A stretch of DNA of 64,000 nt from Hyphomicrobiales bacterium (GTDB lineage: Bacteria; Pseudomonadota; Alphaproteobacteria; Rhizobiales; Xanthobacteraceae), in contig JACPOA010000019.1 in assembly GCA_016185205.1 (NCBI GenBank), forward strand, positions 62,001-126,000, in the 5' to 3' direction. Positions 18,653-28,418 of this stretch are shown here, piece by piece. The notes under the pieces were generated by a model. The model did not search any database. It saw nothing but the letters and a program-made list of their open reading frames with translations, and was not told the origin of the DNA. A program made the translations under genes and the position numbers. Positions within the stretch are counted from its first letter, which is position 1, and every line of letters starts with the position of its first letter.

Positions 18653-19405
18653 ATGACTGCTCCGACGCTCGCCAAACTCTCGGTCAAGCTGTTCACCGAC
18701 GGCGCCGACAAGGCTCAGATCGTGGAGATGGCCAGGCAGTCCTGGATCGCCGGCTTCACCACCAATCCGTCGCTGCTCAAGAAGGCCGGCGTCAGCGACT
18801 ATGCCGCCTATGGCCGCGATCTGGTCGCCGCCGTGCCCGACCGGCATATTTCGTTCGAGGTGTTTTCCGACGATATCCCCGAGATGGTGGCGCAGGCGCG
18901 CGTCATCACCACCTGGGGAAAAAACGTCTACGTCAAGCTGCCGGTGACTAACACGCGCGGCGAGCCATTGTACGATGCAGTGCGCTCGCTCTCGCGCGAC
19001 GGCGTGAAAATCAACATGACCGCGATCTTCACGGGTGAGCAGGTGGCCCGCGCGGTCGAGGCGCTTGACGGCGGCGCGCCGGCTTGCGTGTCGGTATTCG
19101 CCGGCCGCCTGGCGGATTTCGGTATCGACTACCGGCCGATCATGCAGGATGCCGTCACGCGCGCGCGCAAGACCCGCAATATCGAGATCATCTGGGCCTC
19201 GACGCGCGAGGTGTTCAACGTGGTGGAGGCGCACCACATGGGCTGCCACATCATCACAGCGCCGGCCGACGTGCTGAAAAAGCTCCCCAGCCTCGGCACC
19301 AAGACCGCGGCGGAACTCTCGCTCGGCGCGGTGCGATCGTTTCGCGAGGACTCCATCGCCGCCGGCCTCAAACTCGCGCTGCCGGCTTCGCGCGCGGCCG
19401 AATAA
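18653..19405 (+). CDS. Transaldolase family protein
   Basis: This 250-residue small transaldolase has VKLFTDGADKAQIVEM, GFTTNPSLLKKAGV and the Schiff-base lysine in NVYVKLPVTNT (about residue 95). It continues with KINMTAIFTGEQV, ACVSVFAGRLADFGID and IIWASTREVFNVVEA. Transaldolases and fructose-6-phosphate aldolases move a dihydroxyacetone unit between sugar phosphates. The gene lies between gmd and gnnA. Similar small transaldolases are often found in surface-sugar loci, where they may feed or make unusual sugar precursors. The precise substrate cannot be told. Confidence 0.82.
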   Translation: MTAPTLAKLSVKLFTDGADKAQIVEMARQSWIAGFTTNPSLLKKAGVSDYAAYGRDLVAAVPDRHISFEVFSDDIPEMVAQARVITTWGKNVYVKLPVTNTRGEPLYDAVRSLSRDGVKINMTAIFTGEQVARAVEALDGGAPACVSVFAGRLADFGIDYRPIMQDAVTRARKTRNIEIIWASTREVFNVVEAHHMGCHIITAPADVLKKLPSLGTKTAAELSLGAVRSFREDSIAAGLKLALPASRAAE

Positions 19406-19546
19406 ATTAAACATGGCAGCCCTGCAGGGGCGAATTTAAGCACGTCTATTTACTTGTAACGCTTTGAATCAAAACGTGTTCACCTCGTTTTTGGGGGATG
19501 GTCGCCAGCCGCCCCGGAAGCGTGCTAGGGGGAGGCGAGATTTGGG

Positions 19547-20569
19547 ATGGCAGGGGCAGTGCGTGACATGACGGAGACTGCGGTACCGAGTGCGGAACGT
19601 GTGTTGCGTGTGGGCGTCGTCGGTGTCGGCGTCATGGGCAGCAATCATGCCCGCGTGCTCGCCGGCTTGCCCGGCATCGAGCTGGCCGGCGTCGCCGATC
19701 CCGATCGCAAGCAGGCCGATTTCGTCGCCCGCACCTTGGACTGTACCGCCGTCGCCGATGTCGGCGAATTGCTCGACCTCAATGTCGACGCCATCACCAT
19801 CGCGGCGCCCACCCATCTGCATCGCGATATCGCGCTCGCCTGTATCGCGCGTGGCGCCCACGTCATGGTGGAAAAGCCGATCGCTTCGACGGTCGAGGAA
19901 GGCCGCGAGATAATCGCTGCGGCGCGCCGGGCCGGCCTGACCTTGATGGTCGGCCATGTCGAGCGCTTCAATCCCGCGGTCGAGGCGATCAAGGAAGCCA
20001 TCCGCAACGAGGATATTCTGTCGATCGCCATCACCCGGGTCGGACCGTTCCCGCCGCGCATGTCGAATGTCGGCGTGGTGATCGATCTGGCGGTGCACGA
20101 TATTGACCTGATCCGCTGGTTCACCGACAGCGACATTATCGAGGTGCAGCCGCAGCTCTCCAGCGCGGTGGCCGAGCGCGAGGATATCGCGCTGCTGCAG
20201 TTCCGCACCGCCTCCGGCGTGCTCGCGCACATCAACACCAACTGGCTGACCCCGTTCAAGGCGCGCAACGTCACCGTCGCTACCCGCGGCAAATACGTGA
20301 TGGGCGACCTGCTGACGCGCCAAGTCACGGAATGTTTTGGCTTCCAGCCGGACGGCAGCTATTCGATGCGGCATCTTTCGGTCGGTCATGCCGAGCCGTT
20401 GCGCGCCGAACTGCTGGCGTTCCTGCGCTCGGTCCGCTCGGGTGCTGCGCCCCCGGTCACCGGTGAGGAAGCCGTGGCCAGCCTCGAGATCGCCGCGCAG
20501 TGCCTGGCCGTTCGACCGGCCACGGTTGCGCCATCGAAGCGCAAAGGTCCGCGTGTGGTCGCCGGTTAG
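19547..20569 (+). CDS. gnnA: Gfo/Idh/MocA oxidoreductase, UDP-GlcNAc 3-dehydrogenase (GnnA) type
   Basis: This 340-residue enzyme has the NAD motif VGVVGVGVMGSNHARVL, the family EKP triad in HVMVEKPIAST, and a block typical of UDP-GlcNAc 3-dehydrogenases (VGHVERFNPAVEAI, RVGPFPPRMSNVGVVIDLAVHDIDL). GnnA oxidises the 3-hydroxyl of UDP-GlcNAc. GnnB then aminates it to UDP-2,3-diamino-glucose for amide-linked lipid A. A DegT gene follows immediately, matching that pair. WbpB-like sugar oxidases are the main alternative. The start ATG 19547 lies after a GGAGG-like stretch. The stop codon touches a palindromic repeat. Confidence 0.75.
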   Translation: MAGAVRDMTETAVPSAERVLRVGVVGVGVMGSNHARVLAGLPGIELAGVADPDRKQADFVARTLDCTAVADVGELLDLNVDAITIAAPTHLHRDIALACIARGAHVMVEKPIASTVEEGREIIAAARRAGLTLMVGHVERFNPAVEAIKEAIRNEDILSIAITRVGPFPPRMSNVGVVIDLAVHDIDLIRWFTDSDIIEVQPQLSSAVAEREDIALLQFRTASGVLAHINTNWLTPFKARNVTVATRGKYVMGDLLTRQVTECFGFQPDGSYSMRHLSVGHAEPLRAELLAFLRSVRSGAAPPVTGEEAVASLEIAAQCLAVRPATVAPSKRKGPRVVAG

Positions 20570-20618
20570 CGCATGATCCCGAAAAGTGGCTACCGGTTTT
20601 CGTAAAAAGATCATGCGC
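20569..20618. repeat. Family A palindromic repeat, intergenic copy
   Basis: The ends GCGCATGATC and GATCATGCGC are exact inverted copies around a core with GAAAAGTGG and ACCGGTTTTCG. The same core occurs at 58.1 kb and 60.9 kb. The element begins at the gnnA stop and sits before gnnB. In RNA it would form a long hairpin that could stabilise or separate the two messages. Confidence 0.85.
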
Positions 20619-20658
20619 AAGTGAATGCAACGCGAATCCTTTTTTATCGGACGTTTTG

Positions 20659-21807
20659 ATGAATCTACGCCCCAATCTGCCGCCCATTCCGTTCATCGAT
20701 CTCGCCGCGCAGCGCCGCCGGCTCGGCAGCGCCATCGATAGCGCGGTCAGCCGCGTCTTGAACCACTGCCAGTTCATTCTCGGACCGGAAGTGCGCGCCT
20801 TCGAAGCGGAAATGGCCGCCTTCTGCGGCGCCAAACATGTCGTCACCTGCGCCAGCGGCACCGACGCGCTGGTGCTGGGCTTGCGCGCGATGGGGATCGG
20901 GCCGGGCGATGCGGTGATCTGTCCCTCGTTCACGTTCTGCGCGACCGCTGAAGTGGCGGCGCTGGTCGGCGCCACGCCGGTGTTTGTCGATGTCAACGCC
21001 GCCACCTTCAATATCGACGCCAACGGGATCGCCGGTGCCATCGCCGCCGCCAAAGCCGCTGGCCTCACCCCCAAGGCGCTGATCCCGGTCGATCTGTTCG
21101 GCCTGCCGGCCGACCACGCCGCGGTTGCCGCCGCCGCCAAGGCGGCGAATCTTTTGATCCTGGACGACGCCGCGCAGGCCTTCGGCGCCAGCTACAACAA
21201 CCGCCGGCTTGGCACCTTCGGCCATGCCACCGCGACCAGCTTCTTTCCGGCCAAGCCGCTCGGCTGCTACGGCGACGGCGGCGCGGTGATGACCGACGAC
21301 GACGCGCTTGCCGATGCGATGCGCAGTCTGCGCGTGCACGGCCAGGGCAGCGACAAATACGACAACGTACGTATCGGTCTCGCGTCCCGCCTCGATACCA
21401 TGCAGGCCGCGGTCCTGAGCGAGAAGCTGAAAATCTTTCCGGAGGAAATTGCCGCGCGCGACCGGGTTGCCCGCCGCTATGGCGAAGGCATGGCCGATGT
21501 TGCGAGTGTGCCGACGGTTCCGGCCGGTTACACGTCGGTCTGGGCGCAATACACGCTGCGTCTGCCGGCCGGCCGGCGCGACGCGCTCGCGGCCTCCCTC
21601 AAGGCCGAAGGCATTCCGACCGCGATCTATTATCCGATCCCGCTGCACCGCCAGCAGGCCTACAAGAACTATCCGGTGGGCCAAGGCGGCGTCGCGGTGA
21701 GCGAGCAGTTGGCGGCGGAAGTCATCAGCCTGCCGATGCACGCCTATCTCGACGAGCCGACGCAAGATCGCATCATCGACGCCGTGCGGCGGGCGCTGCC
21801 GCGGTAA
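20659..21807 (+). CDS. gnnB: DegT/DnrJ/EryC1 aminotransferase, GnnB-type
   Basis: This protein has 382 residues from ATG 20659; the track start at 20500 lies inside the upstream gene. It has PFIDLAAQRRRLGSAID, FILGPEVRAFEAEMAAFCG, CASGTDALVLGLRAM, LDDAAQAFGASY, the PLP lysine in SFFPAKPLGCYGDGG and VHGQGSDKYDNVRIG. This form is typical of aminotransferases acting on UDP-3-keto sugars. Behind gnnA it would make UDP-2,3-diamino-2,3-dideoxyglucose (GlcNAc3N) for lipid A, a known feature of Bradyrhizobium relatives. A WbpE-like role on an uronic acid is possible because of the dehydrogenase at 15.2 kb. Confidence 0.8.
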   Translation: MNLRPNLPPIPFIDLAAQRRRLGSAIDSAVSRVLNHCQFILGPEVRAFEAEMAAFCGAKHVVTCASGTDALVLGLRAMGIGPGDAVICPSFTFCATAEVAALVGATPVFVDVNAATFNIDANGIAGAIAAAKAAGLTPKALIPVDLFGLPADHAAVAAAAKAANLLILDDAAQAFGASYNNRRLGTFGHATATSFFPAKPLGCYGDGGAVMTDDDALADAMRSLRVHGQGSDKYDNVRIGLASRLDTMQAAVLSEKLKIFPEEIAARDRVARRYGEGMADVASVPTVPAGYTSVWAQYTLRLPAGRRDALAASLKAEGIPTAIYYPIPLHRQQAYKNYPVGQGGVAVSEQLAAEVISLPMHAYLDEPTQDRIIDAVRRALPR

Positions 21808-21919
21808 GCGATCAGAGACGAATCTTTCCACTTTACTGATGATTTTGAAATATCAGTTCCTCCCGAAGACGATCGAAATACTGTAGGACTTGCCGGGCAA
21901 AAAGGCTCGGATTGAATAA

Positions 21920-22831
21920 ATGAATTGGCGTCACACCAATATTCGCTTGCGTCGGCTTGAAGCCGAGGCGATCTATATTATGCGTGAGGTCGTCAGCGAA
22001 TTCCGCAATCCCGTCATGCTCTACTCGATGGGTAAGGATTCGAGCGCCATGCTGCACATGGCGCAGAAGGCATTTTATCCGGCTAAGCCGCCATTCCCGT
22101 TGCTGCACGTCGATACAACCTGGAAATTCCGCGAAATGATCGCGTTTCGCGACGAAGCCGCGGCACGTACCGGCATGGATTTGCTCGTTTACGTCAATGA
22201 CGAGGGGCTTGCACGCGGCATCTCGCCGGTCACCTCCGGATCTGCGATCCATACGCAGGTCATGAAGACGGAGGGCCTGCGCCAGGCCTTGGACAAATGG
22301 CAGTTCGACGCGGCCTTCGGCGGCGCGCGGCGCGACGAGGAAAAAAGCCGGGCCAAAGAGCGCATTTTTTCGCATCGCTCCGTCGGCCATGGCTGGGATC
22401 CGCGCAATCAACGGCCCGAGCTCTGGCGGCTGTTCAATACCCGCATCAAGCCCGGGGAATCCATGCGAGTGTTTCCGCTGTCCAATTGGACCGAGCTCGA
22501 CGTCTGGGAGTACATCAAGGCCGAAAACATCCCGGTCGTGCCGTTATATTTTGCCAAACAACGCCCGGTCGTCGAGCGCGACGGCGTGCTGATCATGGTT
22601 GATGATGAGCGTTTGCCGCTGTTGCCCGGCGAGGCGCCGAAGACGATGCGTGTTCGTTTTCGCACGCTCGGCTGCTATCCGTTAACCGGAGCGGTTCCTT
22701 CGAATGCCGACACGCTCGACGCGATCATCGCCGAAATGCGCGGCTCGGCCAGTTCGGAGCGTCAGGGCCGCGTCATCGATCACGACGAATCGGGATCGAT
22801 GGAAAAGAAGAAGCGCGAGGGATACTTCTGA
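21920..22831 (+). CDS. cysD: Sulfate adenylyltransferase subunit 2 (CysD)
   Basis: This 303-residue ATP-sulfurylase small subunit has the PP-loop motif [19 protein letters not shown] and [12 protein letters not shown]. Further on are [21 protein letters not shown] and [15 protein letters not shown]. It makes adenosine 5'-phosphosulfate from sulfate and ATP in complex with CysN, the first step of sulfate activation in the cytoplasm. Its last base overlaps the ATG of the fused cysNC gene. The order cysD-cysNC is common in alphaproteobacteria. Confidence 0.96.
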   Translation: MNWRHTNIRLRRLEAEAIYIMREVVSEFRNPVMLYSMGKDSSAMLHMAQKAFYPAKPPFPLLHVDTTWKFREMIAFRDEAAARTGMDLLVYVNDEGLARGISPVTSGSAIHTQVMKTEGLRQALDKWQFDAAFGGARRDEEKSRAKERIFSHRSVGHGWDPRNQRPELWRLFNTRIKPGESMRVFPLSNWTELDVWEYIKAENIPVVPLYFAKQRPVVERDGVLIMVDDERLPLLPGEAPKTMRVRFRTLGCYPLTGAVPSNADTLDAIIAEMRGSASSERQGRVIDHDESGSMEKKKREGYF

Positions 22832-24720
22832 TGGGCGGCCCCGCGAGTACCGATGTCGCTGCAAGCCTTGCCGGCGCCACTACGCTTCCGGCCTTGCGAT
22901 TCCTGACCTGCGGTTCAGTCGACGACGGCAAGTCGACCTTGATCGGCCGGCTGCTCTACGAACAGAACCTCATCTTCGACGATCATTTGGCCGCGCTCGA
23001 GCGCGATTCGAAAAAGCACGGTACTACCGGCGCGGAAATCGATTTTGCGCTGCTGCTTGACGGGCTGGAAGCCGAGCGCGAGCAGGGAATAACGATCGAC
23101 GTGGCCTATCGGTATTTCTCGACCAAGCGGCGCGCGTTCATCGTCGCCGACACGCCCGGTCACGAGCAATATACCCGCAACATGGCGACCGGCGCCTCCA
23201 ATGCCGACGTCGCTGTCTTGCTGGTGGATGCGCGAAAGGGTCTTTTGACTCAGACGCACCGCCACGCGGTCATCGCCAGCCTGTTGGGAATCCGTTACGC
23301 GGTTCTTGCAGTGAACAAGATCGATCTGGTTGAGTACGATCGAACGGCCTTCGACCGGATCACCGCCGATTTTTTCGAGTTTGCGGCCACGCTTGGTTTC
23401 AAAGATCTCAAATCCATTCCGATTTCGGCGCGCTACGGCGACAATGTTTCCAAGCGCAGCGAGCGCACGCCCTGGTATTCAGGGCCGCATTTGCTCGAAT
23501 ATCTGGAAGCGGTCGATGTCGAAGATGGTCGCTCCGGCAAGCCATTCCGTATGCCGGTGCAATGGGTCAATCGCCCCAACTCCGATTTTCGGGGTTTTGC
23601 CGGAACGATTGCGAGCGGGCGGGTGAAGCCAAGCGATGAGATCGCGGTACTGCCCTCCGGGCGGACCGCCAGGATCAAGGCTATCGTCGGCGCCGGTGGC
23701 GATGTCGAGGCCGCCAGTGCCGGGGATTCGGTGACGATCACGCTGGCCGACGAAATCGACATTGCCCGCGGCGACATGTTTGCCGCGGTGCGCGAACGCC
23801 CGCAAGTTGCCGATCAGTTCGCGGCTCATCTGGTCTGGATGTCGAGCGAGAATATGTTCCCGGGACGCTCATACCTGATGAAAATCAATAATTCCACCCT
23901 GGCCGCGACGGTGACCGAGCTCAAGCATCAGCTCGACGTCAATACGATGTCGAAGCTTGCCGCCAAGACGCTGGCCCTGAATGACGTCGGGATCTGCAAT
24001 CTTTCGGTCGCCAGGCCGGTCGCTTTCGATCCCTATGCGGACAATCGCGATACCGGCGCCTTCATCCTGATCGACCGCTATTCCAACGAAACGGTCGCCG
24101 CCGGAATGATCGATTTCGCGCTGCGCCGGGCCACCAATATCCATCATCAGAATTTGACGGTCAGCAAGGCCGAACGTTCGCGCCTGATGCACCACCGCCC
24201 GGCGGTGTTGTGGTTTACCGGTCTGCCAGGCGCCGGCAAATCGACCATCGCCAACTTGGTGGAGGCCGGCCTTAATGCGCGCGGCATCCATAGCGTGATG
24301 CTGGACGGCGATAATGTGCGGCACGGATTAAACAAGGACCTTGGCTTTACCGAGTCCGACCGGGTGGAGAACATCCGCCGTATCGGCGAGGTGGCCAAGC
24401 TGATGATCGATGCCGGGCTCATCGTCCTCTGCTCATTCATTTCACCCTTCCGCGCCGAACGCCGCATGGTGCGTGGCCTGCTCGATGCCGGCGAATTCAT
24501 CGAGGTCTTCGTCGACACCCCGCTCGATCAATGCATCGCACGCGATCCGAAAGGATTGTATCGGCGCGCGTTGGCCGGCGAGATCAAGAATTTCACCGGC
24601 GTCGATCAGCCCTACGAAACTCCGGAAAATCCCGAGTTGCACCTTTTGGCCGGGCGCAAGGATCCCGACAAGCTCGCCAACGAGGTGATCGAGGAACTGG
24701 CCCGGAAAAAAATAGTGTGA
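22831..24720 (+). CDS. cysNC: Bifunctional sulfate adenylyltransferase subunit 1 / adenylylsulfate kinase (CysNC, NodQ-like)
   Basis: This 629-residue fusion begins with an elongation-factor-like GTPase: the P-loop GSVDDGKST (about residue 28), [17 protein letters not shown] and NKIDLVEYD. It ends with an APS kinase: the second P-loop [17 protein letters not shown] (about residue 465), [17 protein letters not shown] and [10 protein letters not shown]. The GTPase half drives ATP sulfurylation with CysD, and the kinase half makes PAPS. PAPS serves cysteine synthesis or sulfated glycans. No sulfotransferase is seen in this window, so simple assimilation is the safer reading. Confidence 0.96.
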   Translation: MGGPASTDVAASLAGATTLPALRFLTCGSVDDGKSTLIGRLLYEQNLIFDDHLAALERDSKKHGTTGAEIDFALLLDGLEAEREQGITIDVAYRYFSTKRRAFIVADTPGHEQYTRNMATGASNADVAVLLVDARKGLLTQTHRHAVIASLLGIRYAVLAVNKIDLVEYDRTAFDRITADFFEFAATLGFKDLKSIPISARYGDNVSKRSERTPWYSGPHLLEYLEAVDVEDGRSGKPFRMPVQWVNRPNSDFRGFAGTIASGRVKPSDEIAVLPSGRTARIKAIVGAGGDVEAASAGDSVTITLADEIDIARGDMFAAVRERPQVADQFAAHLVWMSSENMFPGRSYLMKINNSTLAATVTELKHQLDVNTMSKLAAKTLALNDVGICNLSVARPVAFDPYADNRDTGAFILIDRYSNETVAAGMIDFALRRATNIHHQNLTVSKAERSRLMHHRPAVLWFTGLPGAGKSTIANLVEAGLNARGIHSVMLDGDNVRHGLNKDLGFTESDRVENIRRIGEVAKLMIDAGLIVLCSFISPFRAERRMVRGLLDAGEFIEVFVDTPLDQCIARDPKGLYRRALAGEIKNFTGVDQPYETPENPELHLLAGRKDPDKLANEVIEELARKKIV

Positions 24721-24831
24721 CGAGAGACGATGCCGTCTCCTCGTTCGTTGCGGACCTCATTGCGCTTGCGGCGTGGCGTTGTGAGATTCTGGCCACGGCC
24801 ATGATACTGACCCGCGAAAAGGAAGCGTCAA

Positions 24832-25053
24832 ATGGGCTGGTTGCGGGGCATTGAAGGACATCATCGTTCGCTGGTTAAGGCGGTCACTTGGAGAATTACC
24901 GGTTCGGCCGATACATTCCTGATTAGCTTTATCCTCACCGGCCGGCTCACGCTCGCCGGTTCTATCGCGGCGACCGAATTAATTACCAAAATCGCTTTAT
25001 ATTATTTTCATGAACGCGCCTGGGCCGTCGTTCCGTGGGGCCGCCGTAGTTGA
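24832..25053 (+). CDS. DUF2061 small membrane protein
   Basis: This 73-residue protein with about two hydrophobic stretches matches DUF2061: SLVKAVTWRITGSADTFLISFILTG and ELITKIALYYFHERAW. DUF2061 genes often follow cysNC, as here (about 110 bases downstream), which suggests a link to sulfate activation, but no function is known. The ATG at 24832 follows GGAAGCG. It is the last plus-strand gene before the convergent manC. Confidence 0.85.
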   Translation: MGWLRGIEGHHRSLVKAVTWRITGSADTFLISFILTGRLTLAGSIAATELITKIALYYFHERAWAVVPWGRRS

Positions 25054-25226
25054 TTGAGGCGTGCCGGGGCAACAGCGTCGCCGCTTGCGACGATTTTCAG
25101 CTCCACGCGAATTCTTTAATTTTTTCAATCACCTAGCTTACGTTTTCGAGACGAACTTAATGACCTCGTGATTTATTTTTCCGTCGAACGCGCGGCCCGC
25201 GCAAGCGGGCATAAGCGGAGAGGACG

Positions 25227-26639
25227 CTAGCTCCGCTTGTAGACGTCTTCGATGCGCTCGATGTCGTCCTCGCCGAGATAGCTGCCGGTCTGCACCTCGA
25301 TCAATTCAAGCGGGATCTTGCCACGGTTGGCCATGCGGTGGATGCTGCCGATCGGGATATAGATCGATTCGTTCTCGTGCACCGAGCGAACCGTGTCGCC
25401 GATGGTCACCTCGGCGGTGCCTTTTACCACGACCCAGTGCTCCGAGCGATGGCGGTGCTTCTGCAACGACAGGATTCCGCCGGGCGTGACGACGATACGC
25501 TTGACCTGGAAGCGTTCGCCCATGTCGATCGACTCGTAATAGCCCCAGGGCCGGTGCACGCGCTTGTGGTCGACTGCCTCCGGGCGTTTGGCGGCCTTGA
25601 GCTTGTCGACCAGCTGTTTGACTTCCTGTGCGCGCGCGCGCGGAACCACCATCACCGCGTCCGACGTGCTCACCACCACCAGATCCTTGACGCCGACCAC
25701 GGCGGTAAGCCGGCCGTCGGAATGGATCACGCAATCCTGGGCATCGATGGTCACCACCGGGCCCTGCACGACGTTGCCGGCGCCGTCGCGCGGCGTGATG
25801 TCGAACAGCGCGTCCCAACTGCCGATGTCCGACCAGCGGAAGTCGCCCACCACCACGGCGGCGCGGTCGGTCTTCTCCATCACCGCATAGTCGATCGATT
25901 TTTGCGGCGCGCGCGCGAAGGCGTCCGGCTGCAAGCGCAGGAAGCCGAGATCGTTGCTGGCGTTGTTAACCGCGGCTTCGACCGCCTCGGCTATCTGCGG
26001 CTCGAGACGCGCCACCTCGGCCAGCAGCACGTCGGCGCGGAACAGAAAATTGCCGGAATTCCATAGATAGCCGTCGCGCACATAGCGGGCCGCGGTGGCG
26101 GCGTCCGGCTTTTCCACGAAACTCTTGACCGCGTGTACGCCGTTCTTGCCGATCGGCTCGCCCGGCAGGATATAGCCGTAGCTGGTCTTCGGCTCGGTCG
26201 GCTTGATACCGAAGGTGACGATGCGGCCGGCCTCGGCCGCCGCGCGGCCGGCGAGGCAGGTGGCGCGGAACTTCTCCACGTCCAGGATGATGTGATCGGC
26301 GGCTAGCGCCAGCACCACGGCCTCCGGGTCGCGCTGCCGTGCTACCGCGGTGGCGGCGGCGATGGCCGGCGCCGAATCGCGCCGCAGCGGTTCAATCACG
26401 ATAGTTGCGTCTACGCCCACGTCCTCGGCTTGGCGGCGGGCGAAGAAATGGAAATTCGGGCCGGTGATGACGATCGGCGGGGCGAACATCGCATCCTGCA
26501 CGCGCAGCAGGGTTTCCTGATAAGTCGACTTTGTGCCGATCAAAGGCAGGAACTGCTTGGGCAGGGCGTCGCGCGAAACCGGCCACAGGCGCGTGCCGGC
26601 GCCGCCGGCCAGCAGGATGGGGATGATTTGCGAGGGCAT
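25227..26639 (-). CDS. manC: Mannose-1-phosphate guanylyltransferase / mannose-6-phosphate isomerase
   Basis: This 470-residue bifunctional enzyme of the ManC/AlgA/XanB type has an N-terminal nucleotidyltransferase (LAGGAGTRLWPVSRDALPKQFLPL, VEKPDAATAARYV, LWNSGNFLFRAD). Its C-terminal cupin isomerase domain has GGILSLQKHRHRSEHWVVVKGTAEV and YIPIGSIHRMANRG. It supplies GDP-mannose, the substrate of Gmd at 17.5 kb, so it is functionally tied to the polysaccharide island although it is transcribed the other way. About 170 bases separate its end from the convergent DUF2061 gene. Confidence 0.95.
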   Translation of the reverse strand: MPSQIIPILLAGGAGTRLWPVSRDALPKQFLPLIGTKSTYQETLLRVQDAMFAPPIVITGPNFHFFARRQAEDVGVDATIVIEPLRRDSAPAIAAATAVARQRDPEAVVLALAADHIILDVEKFRATCLAGRAAAEAGRIVTFGIKPTEPKTSYGYILPGEPIGKNGVHAVKSFVEKPDAATAARYVRDGYLWNSGNFLFRADVLLAEVARLEPQIAEAVEAAVNNASNDLGFLRLQPDAFARAPQKSIDYAVMEKTDRAAVVVGDFRWSDIGSWDALFDITPRDGAGNVVQGPVVTIDAQDCVIHSDGRLTAVVGVKDLVVVSTSDAVMVVPRARAQEVKQLVDKLKAAKRPEAVDHKRVHRPWGYYESIDMGERFQVKRIVVTPGGILSLQKHRHRSEHWVVVKGTAEVTIGDTVRSVHENESIYIPIGSIHRMANRGKIPLELIEVQTGSYLGEDDIERIEDVYKRS

Positions 26640-26774
26640 ATGCTTTGCTCGGGCTTGGCTCGGACTTGCTCTAGGTTTGGGCTCAGAATCGTCTTAATGC
26701 AGTGCCTGATCTTAACATCGGTACCGTTACGCAGGCTTTAAGTCCATTCGTTCCAGAATCCACATTCGGCCCCG

Positions 26775-28316
26775 ATGATCGAGCGCATCCTCACGGTCGG
26801 CGGCTTTACCCTGCTGTCGCGGGTCACCGGTTTTATCCGCGATATCATCCTGGCGGCCGTGCTCGGCGCTGGCCCGGTGGCCGACGCCTTTTTTGTGGCG
26901 CTGCGGCTGCCCAATCATTTCCGCGCGATTTTCGCCGAGGGCGCTTTCAACGCGGCTTTTGTGCCGGCCTATGCCCGCATCTGCGAGCAGGGCGGCGCGG
27001 CGCGCGGCGGGCTGTTCGCCGACCGCATCTTCACGCTGCTGCTGGCCAGCCAGATCGTGCTGCTGGCGGTGGCGCTGCTGTTCACGCCGCTGGTGATCGA
27101 CGTGCTGGCGCCGGGCTTTGCCAACGATCCCGGCCGCTACGGCCTGGCGGTCGATCTCACCCGCATCACATTCCCCTATCTGCTGCTGGTCACGCTGGTC
27201 ACGCTCTATGGCGGCATCCTCAATTCGCTGCAGCGCTTTGCCGCCGCCGCCGCCGCGCCGATCCTGCTCAACCTGTCGATGATAATGGCGCTCGCGCTCG
27301 CCGCCTTCTTCCCGACTGCGGGCCATGCGGCGGCCTGGGGCGTGCTGATCGCGGGCGTGCTCGAAGTGCTGCTGGTCGGCGCCGACGCGGCGCGCCAGGG
27401 CGTGCTGCCGAGGCTCGCCCGGCCGCGGCTCGACCTCGAGATGAAGTTGTTTCTCAAGCGCTTTGCGCCCGCCACCGTCGGCTCGGCCGAAACGCAGATC
27501 GCGCTGTTCGCCGACACGATCATCGCTAGCTTCCTCGCGGCCGGTGCGGTTTCCGCGCTTTATTACGCCGACCGGCTCAACCAGTTGCCGATCGGCGTGA
27601 TCGGCATCGCCGCCGGCACCGTGCTGCTACCCGAGATGGCGCGCCGGATCACCGCCGGCGACGAGGCCGGCGCGAAGCACGCGCAGAACCGGGCAGTCGA
27701 ATTGACGCTGCTCTTGTCGGTGCCCTGCGTCGTGGCCTTCCTGCTGGTGCCCGAGCTGATCATGCGGGCGCTGTTCGGCCGCGGCGCTTTCACGGTGGAG
27801 AACGCCGCCGCCGCCGGCGCCACGCTCGCCGCCTATGCGATCGGGCTCCTGCCGTTCGTGCTGATGCGCAGCGCGACCGTGACGTTCTTCGCCCGCGGCG
27901 ACACCATGACGCCGGTCAAGGCGCTGTTCGTCGCGGTCGTGGTCAATGTCGCGCTCAAGGTGCTGCTGATGGATCGCTACGCCCAGGTCGGCCTCGCGTT
28001 CGCGACCTCGATCGGAGCCTGGGTCAACCTCACGCTGCTGCTCTGGTTAGCCAAGCGCGCCGGCCATCTCGCCATCGACACGCGGCTGCGGCAGTCGGCC
28101 AGCAAGCTCGCCGCCGCCGGCCTGGCGCTGGCGGCGGTGTTGTGGCTGTGCGCCGGCCCGGTCGCGCATCTGTTCGACACCTGGCATCGCCTGCGTGACG
28201 TGGCGACCTTGGCGGTGCTGACCTTAATCGGCGGCTGCCTGTACGGCGGCATCGTGCTGGCGCTGTTCGGCGGAAGCTGGCTCAAGGCCTTTCGAGCGCG
28301 CGCGCAGAAACCGTAA
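26775..28316 (+). CDS. murJ: Lipid II flippase MurJ (MviN)
   Basis: This 513-residue polytopic membrane protein has the start ILTVGGFTLLSRVTGFIRDIILAAVLGAG and then PNHFRAIFAEGAFNAAFVP, both conserved in MurJ. The rest alternates hydrophobic helices and short loops, consistent with the 14 helices of the family. It flips lipid II from the cytoplasmic to the periplasmic side for peptidoglycan synthesis. It lies divergently from manC across 135 bases that should hold both promoters. The C-terminus ends soon after the last helix, as in the short form of the family. Confidence 0.95.
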   Translation: MIERILTVGGFTLLSRVTGFIRDIILAAVLGAGPVADAFFVALRLPNHFRAIFAEGAFNAAFVPAYARICEQGGAARGGLFADRIFTLLLASQIVLLAVALLFTPLVIDVLAPGFANDPGRYGLAVDLTRITFPYLLLVTLVTLYGGILNSLQRFAAAAAAPILLNLSMIMALALAAFFPTAGHAAAWGVLIAGVLEVLLVGADAARQGVLPRLARPRLDLEMKLFLKRFAPATVGSAETQIALFADTIIASFLAAGAVSALYYADRLNQLPIGVIGIAAGTVLLPEMARRITAGDEAGAKHAQNRAVELTLLLSVPCVVAFLLVPELIMRALFGRGAFTVENAAAAGATLAAYAIGLLPFVLMRSATVTFFARGDTMTPVKALFVAVVVNVALKVLLMDRYAQVGLAFATSIGAWVNLTLLLWLAKRAGHLAIDTRLRQSASKLAAAGLALAAVLWLCAGPVAHLFDTWHRLRDVATLAVLTLIGGCLYGGIVLALFGGSWLKAFRARAQKP

Positions 28317-28418
28317 CTTCACGCGGATTTGCGGCATTGCCGAAGCCGCGCGATGGACATACATCTTTCCGGTCGCTATGTGACGGAATCTTCCGCTCAG
28401 CATCTGGCCAAGGCTGTC

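Noticed and set aside
22831-24720. Reading the cysNC gene as nodQ in a nodulation island
   Set aside because: No nod, nif or sulfotransferase genes are present in the window; ordinary sulfate activation suffices.
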